A program made the translations under genes and the position numbers. From JBFMFR01 sp040752025 (GTDB lineage Bacteria > Chloroflexota > Anaerolineae > Anaerolineales > UBA4823): a DNA stretch of 64,000 nt. This document shows, piece by piece, positions 26,381 to 33,726 of this stretch; the stretch's first letter is position 1; each line of letters begins with the position of its first letter. The notes below the pieces were generated by a model. The model was not told where the DNA came from. It was given only the letters and a program-made list of their open reading frames with translations, and did not search any database. The stretch is taken from positions 1 through 64,000 of the forward strand of contig JBFMFR010000029.1 in NCBI GenBank assembly GCA_040752025.1, in the 5' to 3' direction.

Positions 26381-26893
26381 TCAGGGCGCCGGGCAGACCT
26401 CGGCCCGCTGCGCCACCACCTCGCACAGCATGCTCTGCCGGAAGCGGTAGTTGCCTTCGGCGTCGCCATCCGGATCGCCGGTTTCGAAGATGCCTTCGCG
26501 CCACACCTCGATCCATTCGATGTCATAGGAATAGAACGCCCCCGCTGGGATGGTGACCGGGATGACGCACACCGCATCGCTGGGGCCGTCTGGGATGCGG
26601 TAATAGGCGCGGATCTCGTCCACCACCGCCCGCCGGTTGACCGACAGCCCCGGGTTGGGTGTAACTTCGATGTCGTGGTTGTACTGGTGCACGGCCTGCA
26701 TATCCTGTTTCATGTCTTCCGTGTTGGTGCAGTTGTTGGCTTGCAGGGTCTTGACAATGGCTTCTCCCTGCACTTGCCGGGTTTCGACCAGGCTGATTTG
26801 GTCGGCTTGCTGTGGGGCGATACAGCCCGATAACAACGCCAGGATCACCACCAACGTGGTAACCAGCAATATACGCTCTCGCGGGGTTGACAT
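26381..26893 (-). CDS. small lipoprotein, first gene of the ABC operon
   Basis: A 170-residue lipoprotein with signal sequence and lipobox LLSGC (Cys24). GGAGG stands just before ATG 26893. The mature part is mixed helix/strand with conserved-looking Cys residues (NNCTNTEDM, DAVCVIPVTI, SMLCEVVAQ, AEVCPAP), perhaps two disulfides. No family recognised. Its stop is 29 bases before the ABC transporter start, so it probably supplies an outer-face component of the same system. Confidence 0.75.
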   Translation of the reverse strand: MSTPRERILLVTTLVVILALLSGCIAPQQADQISLVETRQVQGEAIVKTLQANNCTNTEDMKQDMQAVHQYNHDIEVTPNPGLSVNRRAVVDEIRAYYRIPDGPSDAVCVIPVTIPAGAFYSYDIEWIEVWREGIFETGDPDGDAEGNYRFRQSMLCEVVAQRAEVCPAP

Positions 26894-27060
26894 AACGACC
26901 TCCACTCACATCGAACATTCGCAGATTTACGCGGTTGCCTGCCAGGAAACCGCTTTCATCTTACCACACTGCCCCGCACCTCTGGTGGGGGTCCGGGCTG
27001 CGCCACTCCAATTTTAGCCTGTTTTGGCTGGCTTTGCCAGTTACAAAACTGTAACTTCGG

Positions 27061-27089
27061 TTGACGCTTCTGCATCATCACGGTAAAAT
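27061..27089 (+). promoter_or_regulatory. promoter of the ttuB-like/ttuA-like operon
   Basis: TTGACG (27061-27066) and TAAAAT (27084-27089) are 17 bases apart. AAGGAGACAGC then leads into the ATG at 27111. This divides the two divergent operons. Confidence 0.7.
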
Positions 27090-27110
27090 CAGCCACCCAA
27101 AGGAGACAGC

Positions 27111-27332
27111 ATGTCAGTGAAATTGATCTTGCGCAACCAGGAATTCGAAGTCAAGCCCGGCATGACCCTGCGCCACTGCCTGCTCAAGATCGGTGTGCAG
27201 CCCGAAGCCGTTTTAGCCACGCTGGACGGCCAGATGATCACCGAGGATGTGATCTTGAAAGATGGGCAGGTGGTCAAACTGATTTCCGTGATCTCGGGCG
27301 GCGGCGGAACCGGCCAGGAACCTCGAAGATGA
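27111..27332 (+). CDS. ThiS/MoaD-like sulfur carrier (TtuB-like) with C-terminal tail
   Basis: A 73-residue ubiquitin-like protein (VKLILRNQEFEVKPGMTLRH, with the typical PEAVLATLDGQMI strand). Sulfur carriers end in Gly-Gly, which is thiocarboxylated; here four Gly (63-66) are followed by TGQEPRR. The tail would have to be removed, or the protein works differently. It overlaps the next gene by 4 bases (ATGA). The partner gene indicates a role as sulfur donor for tRNA thiolation. Confidence 0.8.
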   Translation: MSVKLILRNQEFEVKPGMTLRHCLLKIGVQPEAVLATLDGQMITEDVILKDGQVVKLISVISGGGGTGQEPRR

Positions 27333-28270
27333 AGTGCCGCAGGTGTATCGAAAAAGCCGTGATCAACATGCGCCAGCACAAACTGGCGCTGTGCAAAACG
27401 CATTTCCTGGATTGGATTCCCGAGCAGACCCAGCGTTTCATTAAGAAATACCAGATGTTCAGCCACGCCGACCGGGTTTTGGTGGCAGTTTCCGGCGGCA
27501 AGGACTCGCTTTCGCTGTGGGACATCCTGTGGCGGCTGGGCTACCAGGCGGACGGCCTGTACATCGGGCTGGGCATCGACGGCGGGATCGCCTATTCCGC
27601 CGAGTCGCAGCGCCTGACGGAAAAATTCGCCGCCGAACGCGGCTTGCACCTGCACGTGGTCGATATCTCCCAGGAATATGGCGAAACCATCCCTGAAATG
27701 GCTGACCGCACCTGGCGCGGCCATACCAAGCCCTGCTCGGTGTGCGGTCTGGTCAAGCGCCACGTGATGAACCGGGTGGCCCGCCAGGGCGATTATGACG
27801 TGCTGGTCACCGGGCACAACCTGGACGACGAGGCCGCGGTGCTCTTCAGCAACACGCTCAACTGGATTCCAGGCTACCTGCTGCGCCAGTGGCCTGTCTT
27901 GGAGGCCAACCGTCCCGGGCTGGTGCGCAAGGCCAAGCCGCTTTGCCGCCTGTACGAGCGCGAAATGGCCGCCTACGCCTTGTTGAGCGGCATCGAATAC
28001 GAGTACGATGAATGCCCCCATGCTGCGGGCTCCAATACGATCTATTACAAGGAACTGTTGAATAAATTAGAAGCTGAGCGCCCCGGGGCAAAGCTCAGCT
28101 TCTACCTTTCCTTCTTACAGGCCAAGCAAAACGGCCTGTTTGCTGCCGACGCCGATCCTGGCGTAACGGCGCTGCATACCTGTCCGAGCTGCGGCCAGCC
28201 CACCTCCGCCCCTGGCGAGTGCGCTTTCTGCCGCATGGTCAAACCGGCGGATCAGGCCACTTCGAGGTAG
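27329..28270 (+). CDS. ttuA: TtuA/TtcA-type tRNA 2-thiolation enzyme
   Basis: A 313-residue PP-loop ATPase. An N-terminal zinc site (C3, C6, C22, H25) precedes the PP-loop SGGKDS (55-60), the Fe-S cysteines C136 and C139 (PCSVCG) plus C229 (DECPHAAGS), and a C-terminal zinc ribbon (CPSCGQP, CAFC). This set of motifs is that of TtuA, which adds sulfur to ribothymidine 54 in tRNA, a thermostabilising modification best known in thermophiles. It is coupled to the sulfur-carrier gene. Its last 19 bases overlap glnA end-to-end on the opposite strand. Confidence 0.9.
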   Translation: MKCRRCIEKAVINMRQHKLALCKTHFLDWIPEQTQRFIKKYQMFSHADRVLVAVSGGKDSLSLWDILWRLGYQADGLYIGLGIDGGIAYSAESQRLTEKFAAERGLHLHVVDISQEYGETIPEMADRTWRGHTKPCSVCGLVKRHVMNRVARQGDYDVLVTGHNLDDEAAVLFSNTLNWIPGYLLRQWPVLEANRPGLVRKAKPLCRLYEREMAAYALLSGIEYEYDECPHAAGSNTIYYKELLNKLEAERPGAKLSFYLSFLQAKQNGLFAADADPGVTALHTCPSCGQPTSAPGECAFCRMVKPADQATSR

Positions 28271-29589
28271 CGCTCCACCTCCCAGTCGGAGACTTTCATG
28301 CGGTATTCTTCCACCTCGGCCCACTTGGCGCGCCGGAAAGCCTGGTAGGTCATTTCTCCCAGGGCGTCTTGCAGCAGGTCATCGGCGTCCAGCTCGCGCA
28401 GGGCTTCTGACAGCGAGCCGGGCAGTTCGGCGATGTTCCTTGCCGCCCGTTCCTCCGTCGTCAGAGTGTACACGTTCACGTTGTTGAGCGGGGCCGGGTA
28501 GGGCAGCTTGCGGTCGATGCCATCCAGCGCCGCCGCCAGCATCACGGTGAAGGCCAGGTATGGATTGGCGGAGGGGTCCGGGCAGCGCAGTTCGGCGCGC
28601 ATGGATTTATCTCGCCCGGGGGTGTAGTAGGGTATGCGGATCAGCGCCGAGCGGTTGATCTGCGCCCAGCCGATGTAAACTGGGGCCTCGTAGCCGGGCA
28701 CCAGCCGCTTGTAGGAGTTCACCGTGGGGGCCACCACCGCCGAAAGCGCCCGGGCGTGTTTCAACTGTCCGGCCAGGAAGCCATAGGCCGCCTCAGACAG
28801 GTGGTAGGTATCCTGGGCGTTGAAGAACAGGTTCTCGCCCCCCTGGTCGAACAGGCTTTGGTGGCAGTGCATGCCCGAACCGTTGATGCCGAAGATCGGC
28901 TTGGGCATGAACGAGGCTACCAGGCCGTGCTGGGCGGCGATCGCCTTGATGGTGTATTTCAAAGTCAGCACGTTGTCCGCAGTTTGCAGCGCATCCGCGA
29001 AGCGGAAATCGATCTCGTGCTGTCCCAGGGCCACTTCATGGTGCCCCATCTCGATATCCAGGCCCATACTTTGCAGCGCGTCCATCAACTCAGTGCGCAC
29101 GCGCACCGCTTCGTCATTGGCCGAGAAATCGAAATAACCACCGACATCGTGCGGCACCGGGTGGATGGTCTGCATTCCGTTGTGCTTGAACAGGAAGAAT
29201 TCGGGCTCCGGGCCGACGTTGTAGACCCAGCCGCGCCCTTCCAGACGCGCCAGCGTGCGCTTGAGCGTGCCGCGCGGGTCGCCGGGGAAAGGCGATCCGT
29301 CCGACATGTAAATGTCGCAGAAGACGCGTCCCCGCCGCGCTTCCTGCGGCGACCAGGGCAGCACGGCGTAAGTCTGGGGATCGATCACCAGACGCATATC
29401 GCTCTCCTGGATGCGAGCGAAGCCCTCCACTGAAGACCCGTCGAACCAGACGCCATCCTCCATCGCCGCCTGGATGCGTTGGGCCGGGATGTCCACGCTC
29501 TTCACTGTCCCGGTCACGTCCGTAAACTGCAACGAGATGAACTTTACCTCGTCCTCTTTCAACCGCGCAAGTAAATCTTGAGTTTCCAT
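28252..29589 (-). CDS. glnA: type I glutamine synthetase
   Basis: A 445-residue enzyme, the length of the short GSI-alpha class. Motifs include the N-terminal latch DGSSVEGFARI, the catalytic-metal region PEPEFFLF, QHEIDFRFADAL, ATP-binding NGSGMHCHQSLF, and RSALIRIPYYTPG. It condenses glutamate and ammonia to glutamine. The region of the adenylylation Tyr in GSI-beta is absent (RNIAELPGSLSEA instead), so control by adenylylation is unlikely. It is transcribed leftward from its own promoter. Confidence 0.95.
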   Translation of the reverse strand: METQDLLARLKEDEVKFISLQFTDVTGTVKSVDIPAQRIQAAMEDGVWFDGSSVEGFARIQESDMRLVIDPQTYAVLPWSPQEARRGRVFCDIYMSDGSPFPGDPRGTLKRTLARLEGRGWVYNVGPEPEFFLFKHNGMQTIHPVPHDVGGYFDFSANDEAVRVRTELMDALQSMGLDIEMGHHEVALGQHEIDFRFADALQTADNVLTLKYTIKAIAAQHGLVASFMPKPIFGINGSGMHCHQSLFDQGGENLFFNAQDTYHLSEAAYGFLAGQLKHARALSAVVAPTVNSYKRLVPGYEAPVYIGWAQINRSALIRIPYYTPGRDKSMRAELRCPDPSANPYLAFTVMLAAALDGIDRKLPYPAPLNNVNVYTLTTEERAARNIAELPGSLSEALRELDADDLLQDALGEMTYQAFRRAKWAEVEEYRMKVSDWEVERYLEVA

Positions 29590-29622
29590 AATCGCCTCCT
29601 GGGGGATTCACAAATTGCAGGC

Positions 29623-29651
29623 ATTCTAGCAAAGTGCTGCTGTTTCGTCAA
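29623..29651 (-). promoter_or_regulatory. promoter of glnA
   Basis: On the minus strand TTGACG (complement of 29646-29651) and TAGAAT (complement of 29623-29628) are 17 bases apart, placing the transcript start about 27 bases before the glnA start codon at 29589. Confidence 0.65.
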
Positions 29652-29715
29652 CCGTAATATTCCTGGTTCCGGTCAGCGCGCTTCGTGGTATAGTAGCCTA
29701 TCAGGCAGGTGCAAG

Positions 29716-30276
29716 ATGAGCTCGGAAAACTCTCCTATGGTACGTTCGCTCTACGCCTGGGAAGTCCAGGAAGCCAGGCGCGTCTTTGCCGCCTCGCTGC
29801 AATACGAGCGGGTGCGCGTCCACGAGAATACTGGCTGGCCCGACAGCGTCAACCAGCTCGGTATGCGCTTGAAGGGCATCAAGTCAACTGTACCGGTGCA
29901 CAACGCCATCACCCTGGGGAACCATTGTTACTTCCCTGTGCAGCTCCTGGTGGACCCCGTGCCAGTTGGTCACCCCGATCATGGCAGTTTCTGCTGGCTG
30001 ATTCACGAACTCACCCACGCCTGGCAGTATCAGCACATGGGCTGGCGCTACCTGGGCCTGGCCTTGTACGCCCAGTTTCGCTACGGCGCGCAAGCCTATG
30101 TGTATGGGGAAGAGGAAGGGCTGCGCCAGCGCCAGCGCGAAGGCTGGAAGTTGAGCAATTTCAACCTGGAGCAGCAGGGCGACATCGCCCGCAATTACTA
30201 CGAACGCCTGTGCACCGGGCAGGATGTCAGCGCCTGGCTGCCGTTCATCACCGATTTGCAGCAGGGGCTGAGCTAA
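29716..30276 (+). CDS. putative zincin-like protein with HExxH motif
   Basis: A 186-residue protein; ATG 29716 is chosen because codons upstream of it lie in the promoter region of glnA. The central motif FCWLIHELTHAWQYQHMG contains HELTH followed by WQ, the pattern of DUF4157-like and other gluzincin domains. The remainder (RYGAQAYVYGEEEGLRQRQR) is helical and provides acidic residues that could be the third metal ligand. No signal peptide. Peptidase activity is plausible but not shown. A TATAGT at 29689-29694 may be its -10 box. Confidence 0.7.
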   Translation: MSSENSPMVRSLYAWEVQEARRVFAASLQYERVRVHENTGWPDSVNQLGMRLKGIKSTVPVHNAITLGNHCYFPVQLLVDPVPVGHPDHGSFCWLIHELTHAWQYQHMGWRYLGLALYAQFRYGAQAYVYGEEEGLRQRQREGWKLSNFNLEQQGDIARNYYERLCTGQDVSAWLPFITDLQQGLS

Positions 30277-30339
30277 GCCGGAACGCTGATCTAATTTCCT
30301 ATCTTGTGAAAATCTACAGCTTGCGGTATCCTTGTCCGT

Positions 30340-30433
30340 GGGAGTGGTTGGGTCCCGGTGGGCTCCCCGGTCTTCAAAACCGGTGACGGGTCGCGTTGCG
30401 GGCCGTGGTGGGTTCGACTCCCATCCACTCCCG
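30340..30433 (+). tRNA. selC: tRNA-Sec (anticodon UCA)
   Basis: The 94-base sequence folds as a selenocysteine tRNA. The acceptor arm is 8 bp long (GGGAGTGG with CCACTCCC), the T arm 5 bp with loop TTCGACT, and the anticodon stem CCGGT/ACCGG holds loop CTTCAAA with anticodon TCA (positions 34-36). A long variable arm follows. The 8+5 bp acceptor/T helix is the bacterial tRNA-Sec hallmark and distinguishes it from tRNA-Ser. CCA is not encoded (CC then T). No selA, selB or selD gene lies in this window. Confidence 0.95.
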
Positions 30434-30518
30434 CCTGTTGCTAAGAACTGGCCTACGGCCAGATACCGCTTATACAGGTATCCACTCAAACCAGATCGTG
30501 TTCGAATAGATTATTGCT

Positions 30519-31715
30519 ATGTACCCAGAAACCAATGTCCTCACCTCGATCGTTGCTCGTGTTTTACGAATTGATGATGTTACTGCGGGCGACCCGCAGC
30601 GCAACTACCTGGTGCGCTATCGCGGGCAGCTCTACGGCGATTCCGCCGAGGCTTACGACCAGTTGGCCGATAGCCTGCGCCCGTTGGATATTACCCCGAT
30701 GTTCCGCAGCGAAGGCGGGCAGCACGTGGTGCTGCTGGCGCCCGGCACCATCCAGACCCGTCCTTCCAACCCGTGGGTCAACCTGGTATTGTTCCTGCTC
30801 ACCCTGGTCAGCGTGATTTTTGCCGGGGCGCTCTACACCTACGACGGCCCTGTGCCGGATGACACTGCCAAACTGCTGGCCCTGATCCTGCGCAGCTTAC
30901 CCAAGGGTGTGCCCTTTGCCCTCAGCCTGCTGGCGATCCTGGTCTCTCACGAGTTTGGCCACTACCTGGCGGGACGCTTCCACAAAACGCACGTGACGCT
31001 GCCTTACTTCATCCCCTTCCCGATCAGCCCGTTCGGCACCATGGGGGCTTTCATCCAGCTCAAGGAGCCGCCCAAGAACAAGCGCATCCTGCTGGATATC
31101 GGCATCGCCGGGCCGATCGCCGGACTGGTGGTGGCCATCCCCATCCTGCTTTACGGCCTGTCGCTGTCGAAACTCTCGCCAATCTTGCTGAAGCCCGGCG
31201 AGGGCTTGCAGTTGGAAGGCAATTCGCTGCTGTATCTGCTGGCCAAGTACATCGTCTTCGGCCAGTGGCTGCCCGCCACAAAGGATTATTACGGCCTGCA
31301 TCCCCTGGTCTACTGGGTGCGCTACTTTTTCACCAGCCAACCCCTGCCCATCGGGGCCATGGACGTGATGATCCACCCGGTAGCCTGGGCCGGCTGGGCT
31401 GGCCTGCTGGTGACGGCCCTCAACCTGATCCCGGCCGGGCAGTTGGATGGCGGCCACGTGGTGTACGTCATGCTCGGCAAGCGCACTCACTTCCTGCTGC
31501 CCTACATCCTGGCTGCCCTGGTACTGCTCGGCTTTGTCTGGTCAGGTTGGTGGCTGTGGGCTTTCCTGATCTTCCTGCTGGGGCGGCTTCACGCTGAACC
31601 GCTGGACCAGATCACTGCCCTGGACCCGCCTCGCAAGCTGGTCGCCATCCTGGGGATCGTGATCTTCATCCTGGTTTTCACGCCGGTCCCGCTGGTTTCC
31701 ATGTATGGCGGCTAA
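30519..31715 (+). CDS. site-2 protease family membrane metalloprotease (M50, EGY1-like)
   Basis: A 398-residue intramembrane protease. A soluble N-terminal part (~1-82) precedes eight or so membrane helices. The zinc site is H144/H148 in SHEFGHYLAG plus D310 in LNLIPAGQLDGGH. The conserved TLPYFIPFPISPFGTMGAFI between them is typical of the EGY1-like branch. Such enzymes cut membrane-spanning substrates, often anti-sigma factors. No anti-sigma gene is adjacent. Its last 11 bases overlap the next gene. Confidence 0.92.
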   Translation: MYPETNVLTSIVARVLRIDDVTAGDPQRNYLVRYRGQLYGDSAEAYDQLADSLRPLDITPMFRSEGGQHVVLLAPGTIQTRPSNPWVNLVLFLLTLVSVIFAGALYTYDGPVPDDTAKLLALILRSLPKGVPFALSLLAILVSHEFGHYLAGRFHKTHVTLPYFIPFPISPFGTMGAFIQLKEPPKNKRILLDIGIAGPIAGLVVAIPILLYGLSLSKLSPILLKPGEGLQLEGNSLLYLLAKYIVFGQWLPATKDYYGLHPLVYWVRYFFTSQPLPIGAMDVMIHPVAWAGWAGLLVTALNLIPAGQLDGGHVVYVMLGKRTHFLLPYILAALVLLGFVWSGWWLWAFLIFLLGRLHAEPLDQITALDPPRKLVAILGIVIFILVFTPVPLVSMYGG

Positions 31716-33672
31716 ACCCTCCTCTGTCTTACGGTGGGTTTTGTTATTGTGCCTGGCGCTGGCGGCCTGCACCCCCAACCAGGCTGTCCCCACTGCCATC
31801 CCGGACACTGCCACGCCCACTTCCCTGCCGGTAGCCTCGGCTACCCCACAGGATCAGCCCACCCAGACATCTGTTCCCCCGACCGCCGCTGCCACGCAAG
31901 AACCGGCGGGGGAACCCTCCAAATCCGTCTTCCTGATCTCCTGGGATGGCGGGCGGGCCGATATCGTGGATGGATGGATGGCTGAGGGCGTGCTGCCGCA
32001 CTTTGCTGCCCTGGCGGCCCAGGGCCTGCGCGCCGAGTATGCCCTGTCCACGGATCCATCCCTCACCGCGGCTGCCCAAACTGCCATCGCCACGGGGTCT
32101 TACCCGGCGCATACTGGCATCGTCAACAATTCCTATCACGTGCCCATCGACTCGTTCTACTGGTACCGGCGCGGCTTCGATGAGCTGCTCGACCAGGCCG
32201 AGCCGGTGTGGGTGAGCGCCTCGCGCGCCGGCCTGACCAGCGCGGCCCTGTTCTTCGTGGGCGGCTCGCCCATGCTGCCCGGCCAGACCGCCGATTACAC
32301 CATCGGCTATGGCATCGAAGACGCCTACTCGCGCCAGGTGACGGTTGAACTCGGCCCGCTGGACGGCGACTGGCAAGGCCAGGCGCCCGCTTCCTACAGC
32401 CTGCCCCTGGAAGGCAGCTTCACCATCCAGGAAGTGGCGCGCCTGTACCTGTACGTGCTCGACAGCCAGGACGACCAGGCTGCCAGCTACGACACGGTGA
32501 TCGTCTCGCTCGAACGCAGCTTCGAGGCCAGCCACCTCAGCCTGCAAATGGAAGCATGGGGCTCGCTGGTCTTGCTGCCCCGGCTGGTGGCGGGCGCCGA
32601 TTTCCTGCTCCAGGCCATCGACTCGGACCGCAAGCAGGTCACCCTGTTCTACAGCAACGTGTATCACAACACGGCCAGCCCGCCGCAACTGCTCGAAGCG
32701 CTCAACCAGAAGTTCGGCTTCTTCCCCTCCGGAGCAGATTACTACGCTCTGGAACATGGTTGGATCACGCCCGAGCAGAACCTATACCTGCTGGAGCGCG
32801 CCGCCCGCTGGATGGCGGAGGTATCCGCCTGGGTGTACACCAGCTACCACCCCGACCTGCTTTACACCTGGCAGGATGCGTTCGACTCAGCCGGGCACTC
32901 TTATCTGATGGTGGACCCGCGCCAGTTGAATTATTCTCCGGAGAACGCCGAACGCTACGCCGCCTACTATCGCCAGGCGGCCTGGGCCGCCGACCAGGCC
33001 CTGGAGATTATGCTCCAATCCATCGACCTGGAGAATACCACGGTCCTGATGGTCGCCGATCACGGCATGTCGCTCCTGCACACCACAGTATACGTCAACA
33101 CTATCCTGCAAAAAGCCGGGCTGTTGACCCTGGATAAGAAGGATTACGTCGTGGTGGGTAAAACCAAGGCCTTCGCCGTGGCCTCCGGCGGAGCGGTCAA
33201 CGTGTACATCAACCTGGCCGGGCGCGAGAAAGATGGCATCCTGTCCGAAGAAGAGTATCTCCAGGTGCAGGCCCAGGTTGTCGAGTTGCTTTCCGCGCTC
33301 ACCGACCCCAATTCGGGCGAGAAAGTCTTCCAGCGCGTCCTGCGCCGTGACGAGCTGGGCAGCTTGCACCTCGATCACCCCAACTCCGGCGATGTCTTTG
33401 CCCAGGCTAACCCCGGCTACCACCTGGATGGCTGGCGCGGCAACCCGCAGGTCTTCGCCCAACCGGATTTCTACGGGCAGCACGGCTACGACAGCCGCCT
33501 GCCCGATATGCACGCCCTGTTCTTCGCCGCTGGCCTGGGAGTCCCCGCCAGCCAGGCGGCTATCCCGCCCGTTCACATCGTCGATTATGCTCCCACCATC
33601 GCCTGTCTGTTGGGCTTTTCTCCCGCTGCCAGCGTCGATGGGCAGGTTATCCCGGCCCTTTGCGGGCATTAG
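31705..33672 (+). CDS. alkaline-phosphatase-superfamily phosphodiesterase lipoprotein
   Basis: A 655-residue exported protein with lipobox ALAAC (Cys22) and a Thr/Pro-rich linker (~24-70). The type I phosphodiesterase/nucleotide pyrophosphatase fold starts at residue ~73: metal ligand D81 in FLISWDGGRAD, catalytic Thr121 in PSLTAAAQTAIATG, and the later metal motif VADHGMS. A large insertion (~190-330) separates the two halves. It probably cleaves phosphodiesters or phosphonate-like esters outside the cell. It is translationally coupled to the upstream protease gene. Confidence 0.85.
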   Translation: MAAKPSSVLRWVLLLCLALAACTPNQAVPTAIPDTATPTSLPVASATPQDQPTQTSVPPTAAATQEPAGEPSKSVFLISWDGGRADIVDGWMAEGVLPHFAALAAQGLRAEYALSTDPSLTAAAQTAIATGSYPAHTGIVNNSYHVPIDSFYWYRRGFDELLDQAEPVWVSASRAGLTSAALFFVGGSPMLPGQTADYTIGYGIEDAYSRQVTVELGPLDGDWQGQAPASYSLPLEGSFTIQEVARLYLYVLDSQDDQAASYDTVIVSLERSFEASHLSLQMEAWGSLVLLPRLVAGADFLLQAIDSDRKQVTLFYSNVYHNTASPPQLLEALNQKFGFFPSGADYYALEHGWITPEQNLYLLERAARWMAEVSAWVYTSYHPDLLYTWQDAFDSAGHSYLMVDPRQLNYSPENAERYAAYYRQAAWAADQALEIMLQSIDLENTTVLMVADHGMSLLHTTVYVNTILQKAGLLTLDKKDYVVVGKTKAFAVASGGAVNVYINLAGREKDGILSEEEYLQVQAQVVELLSALTDPNSGEKVFQRVLRRDELGSLHLDHPNSGDVFAQANPGYHLDGWRGNPQVFAQPDFYGQHGYDSRLPDMHALFFAAGLGVPASQAAIPPVHIVDYAPTIACLLGFSPAASVDGQVIPALCGH

Positions 33673-33685
33673 TACTTAACGGGAC

Positions 33686-33713
33686 TTGTCTACCTGGGGG
33701 CCTGTGCTATACT
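33686..33713 (+). promoter_or_regulatory. promoter of the TPR gene
   Basis: TTGTCT (33686-33691) and TATACT (33708-33713) are 16 bases apart, and TGC directly before the -10 makes it an extended -10 promoter. The gene starts 13 bases further on. Confidence 0.65.
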
Positions 33714-33726
33714 TAAGCGAGGCATT

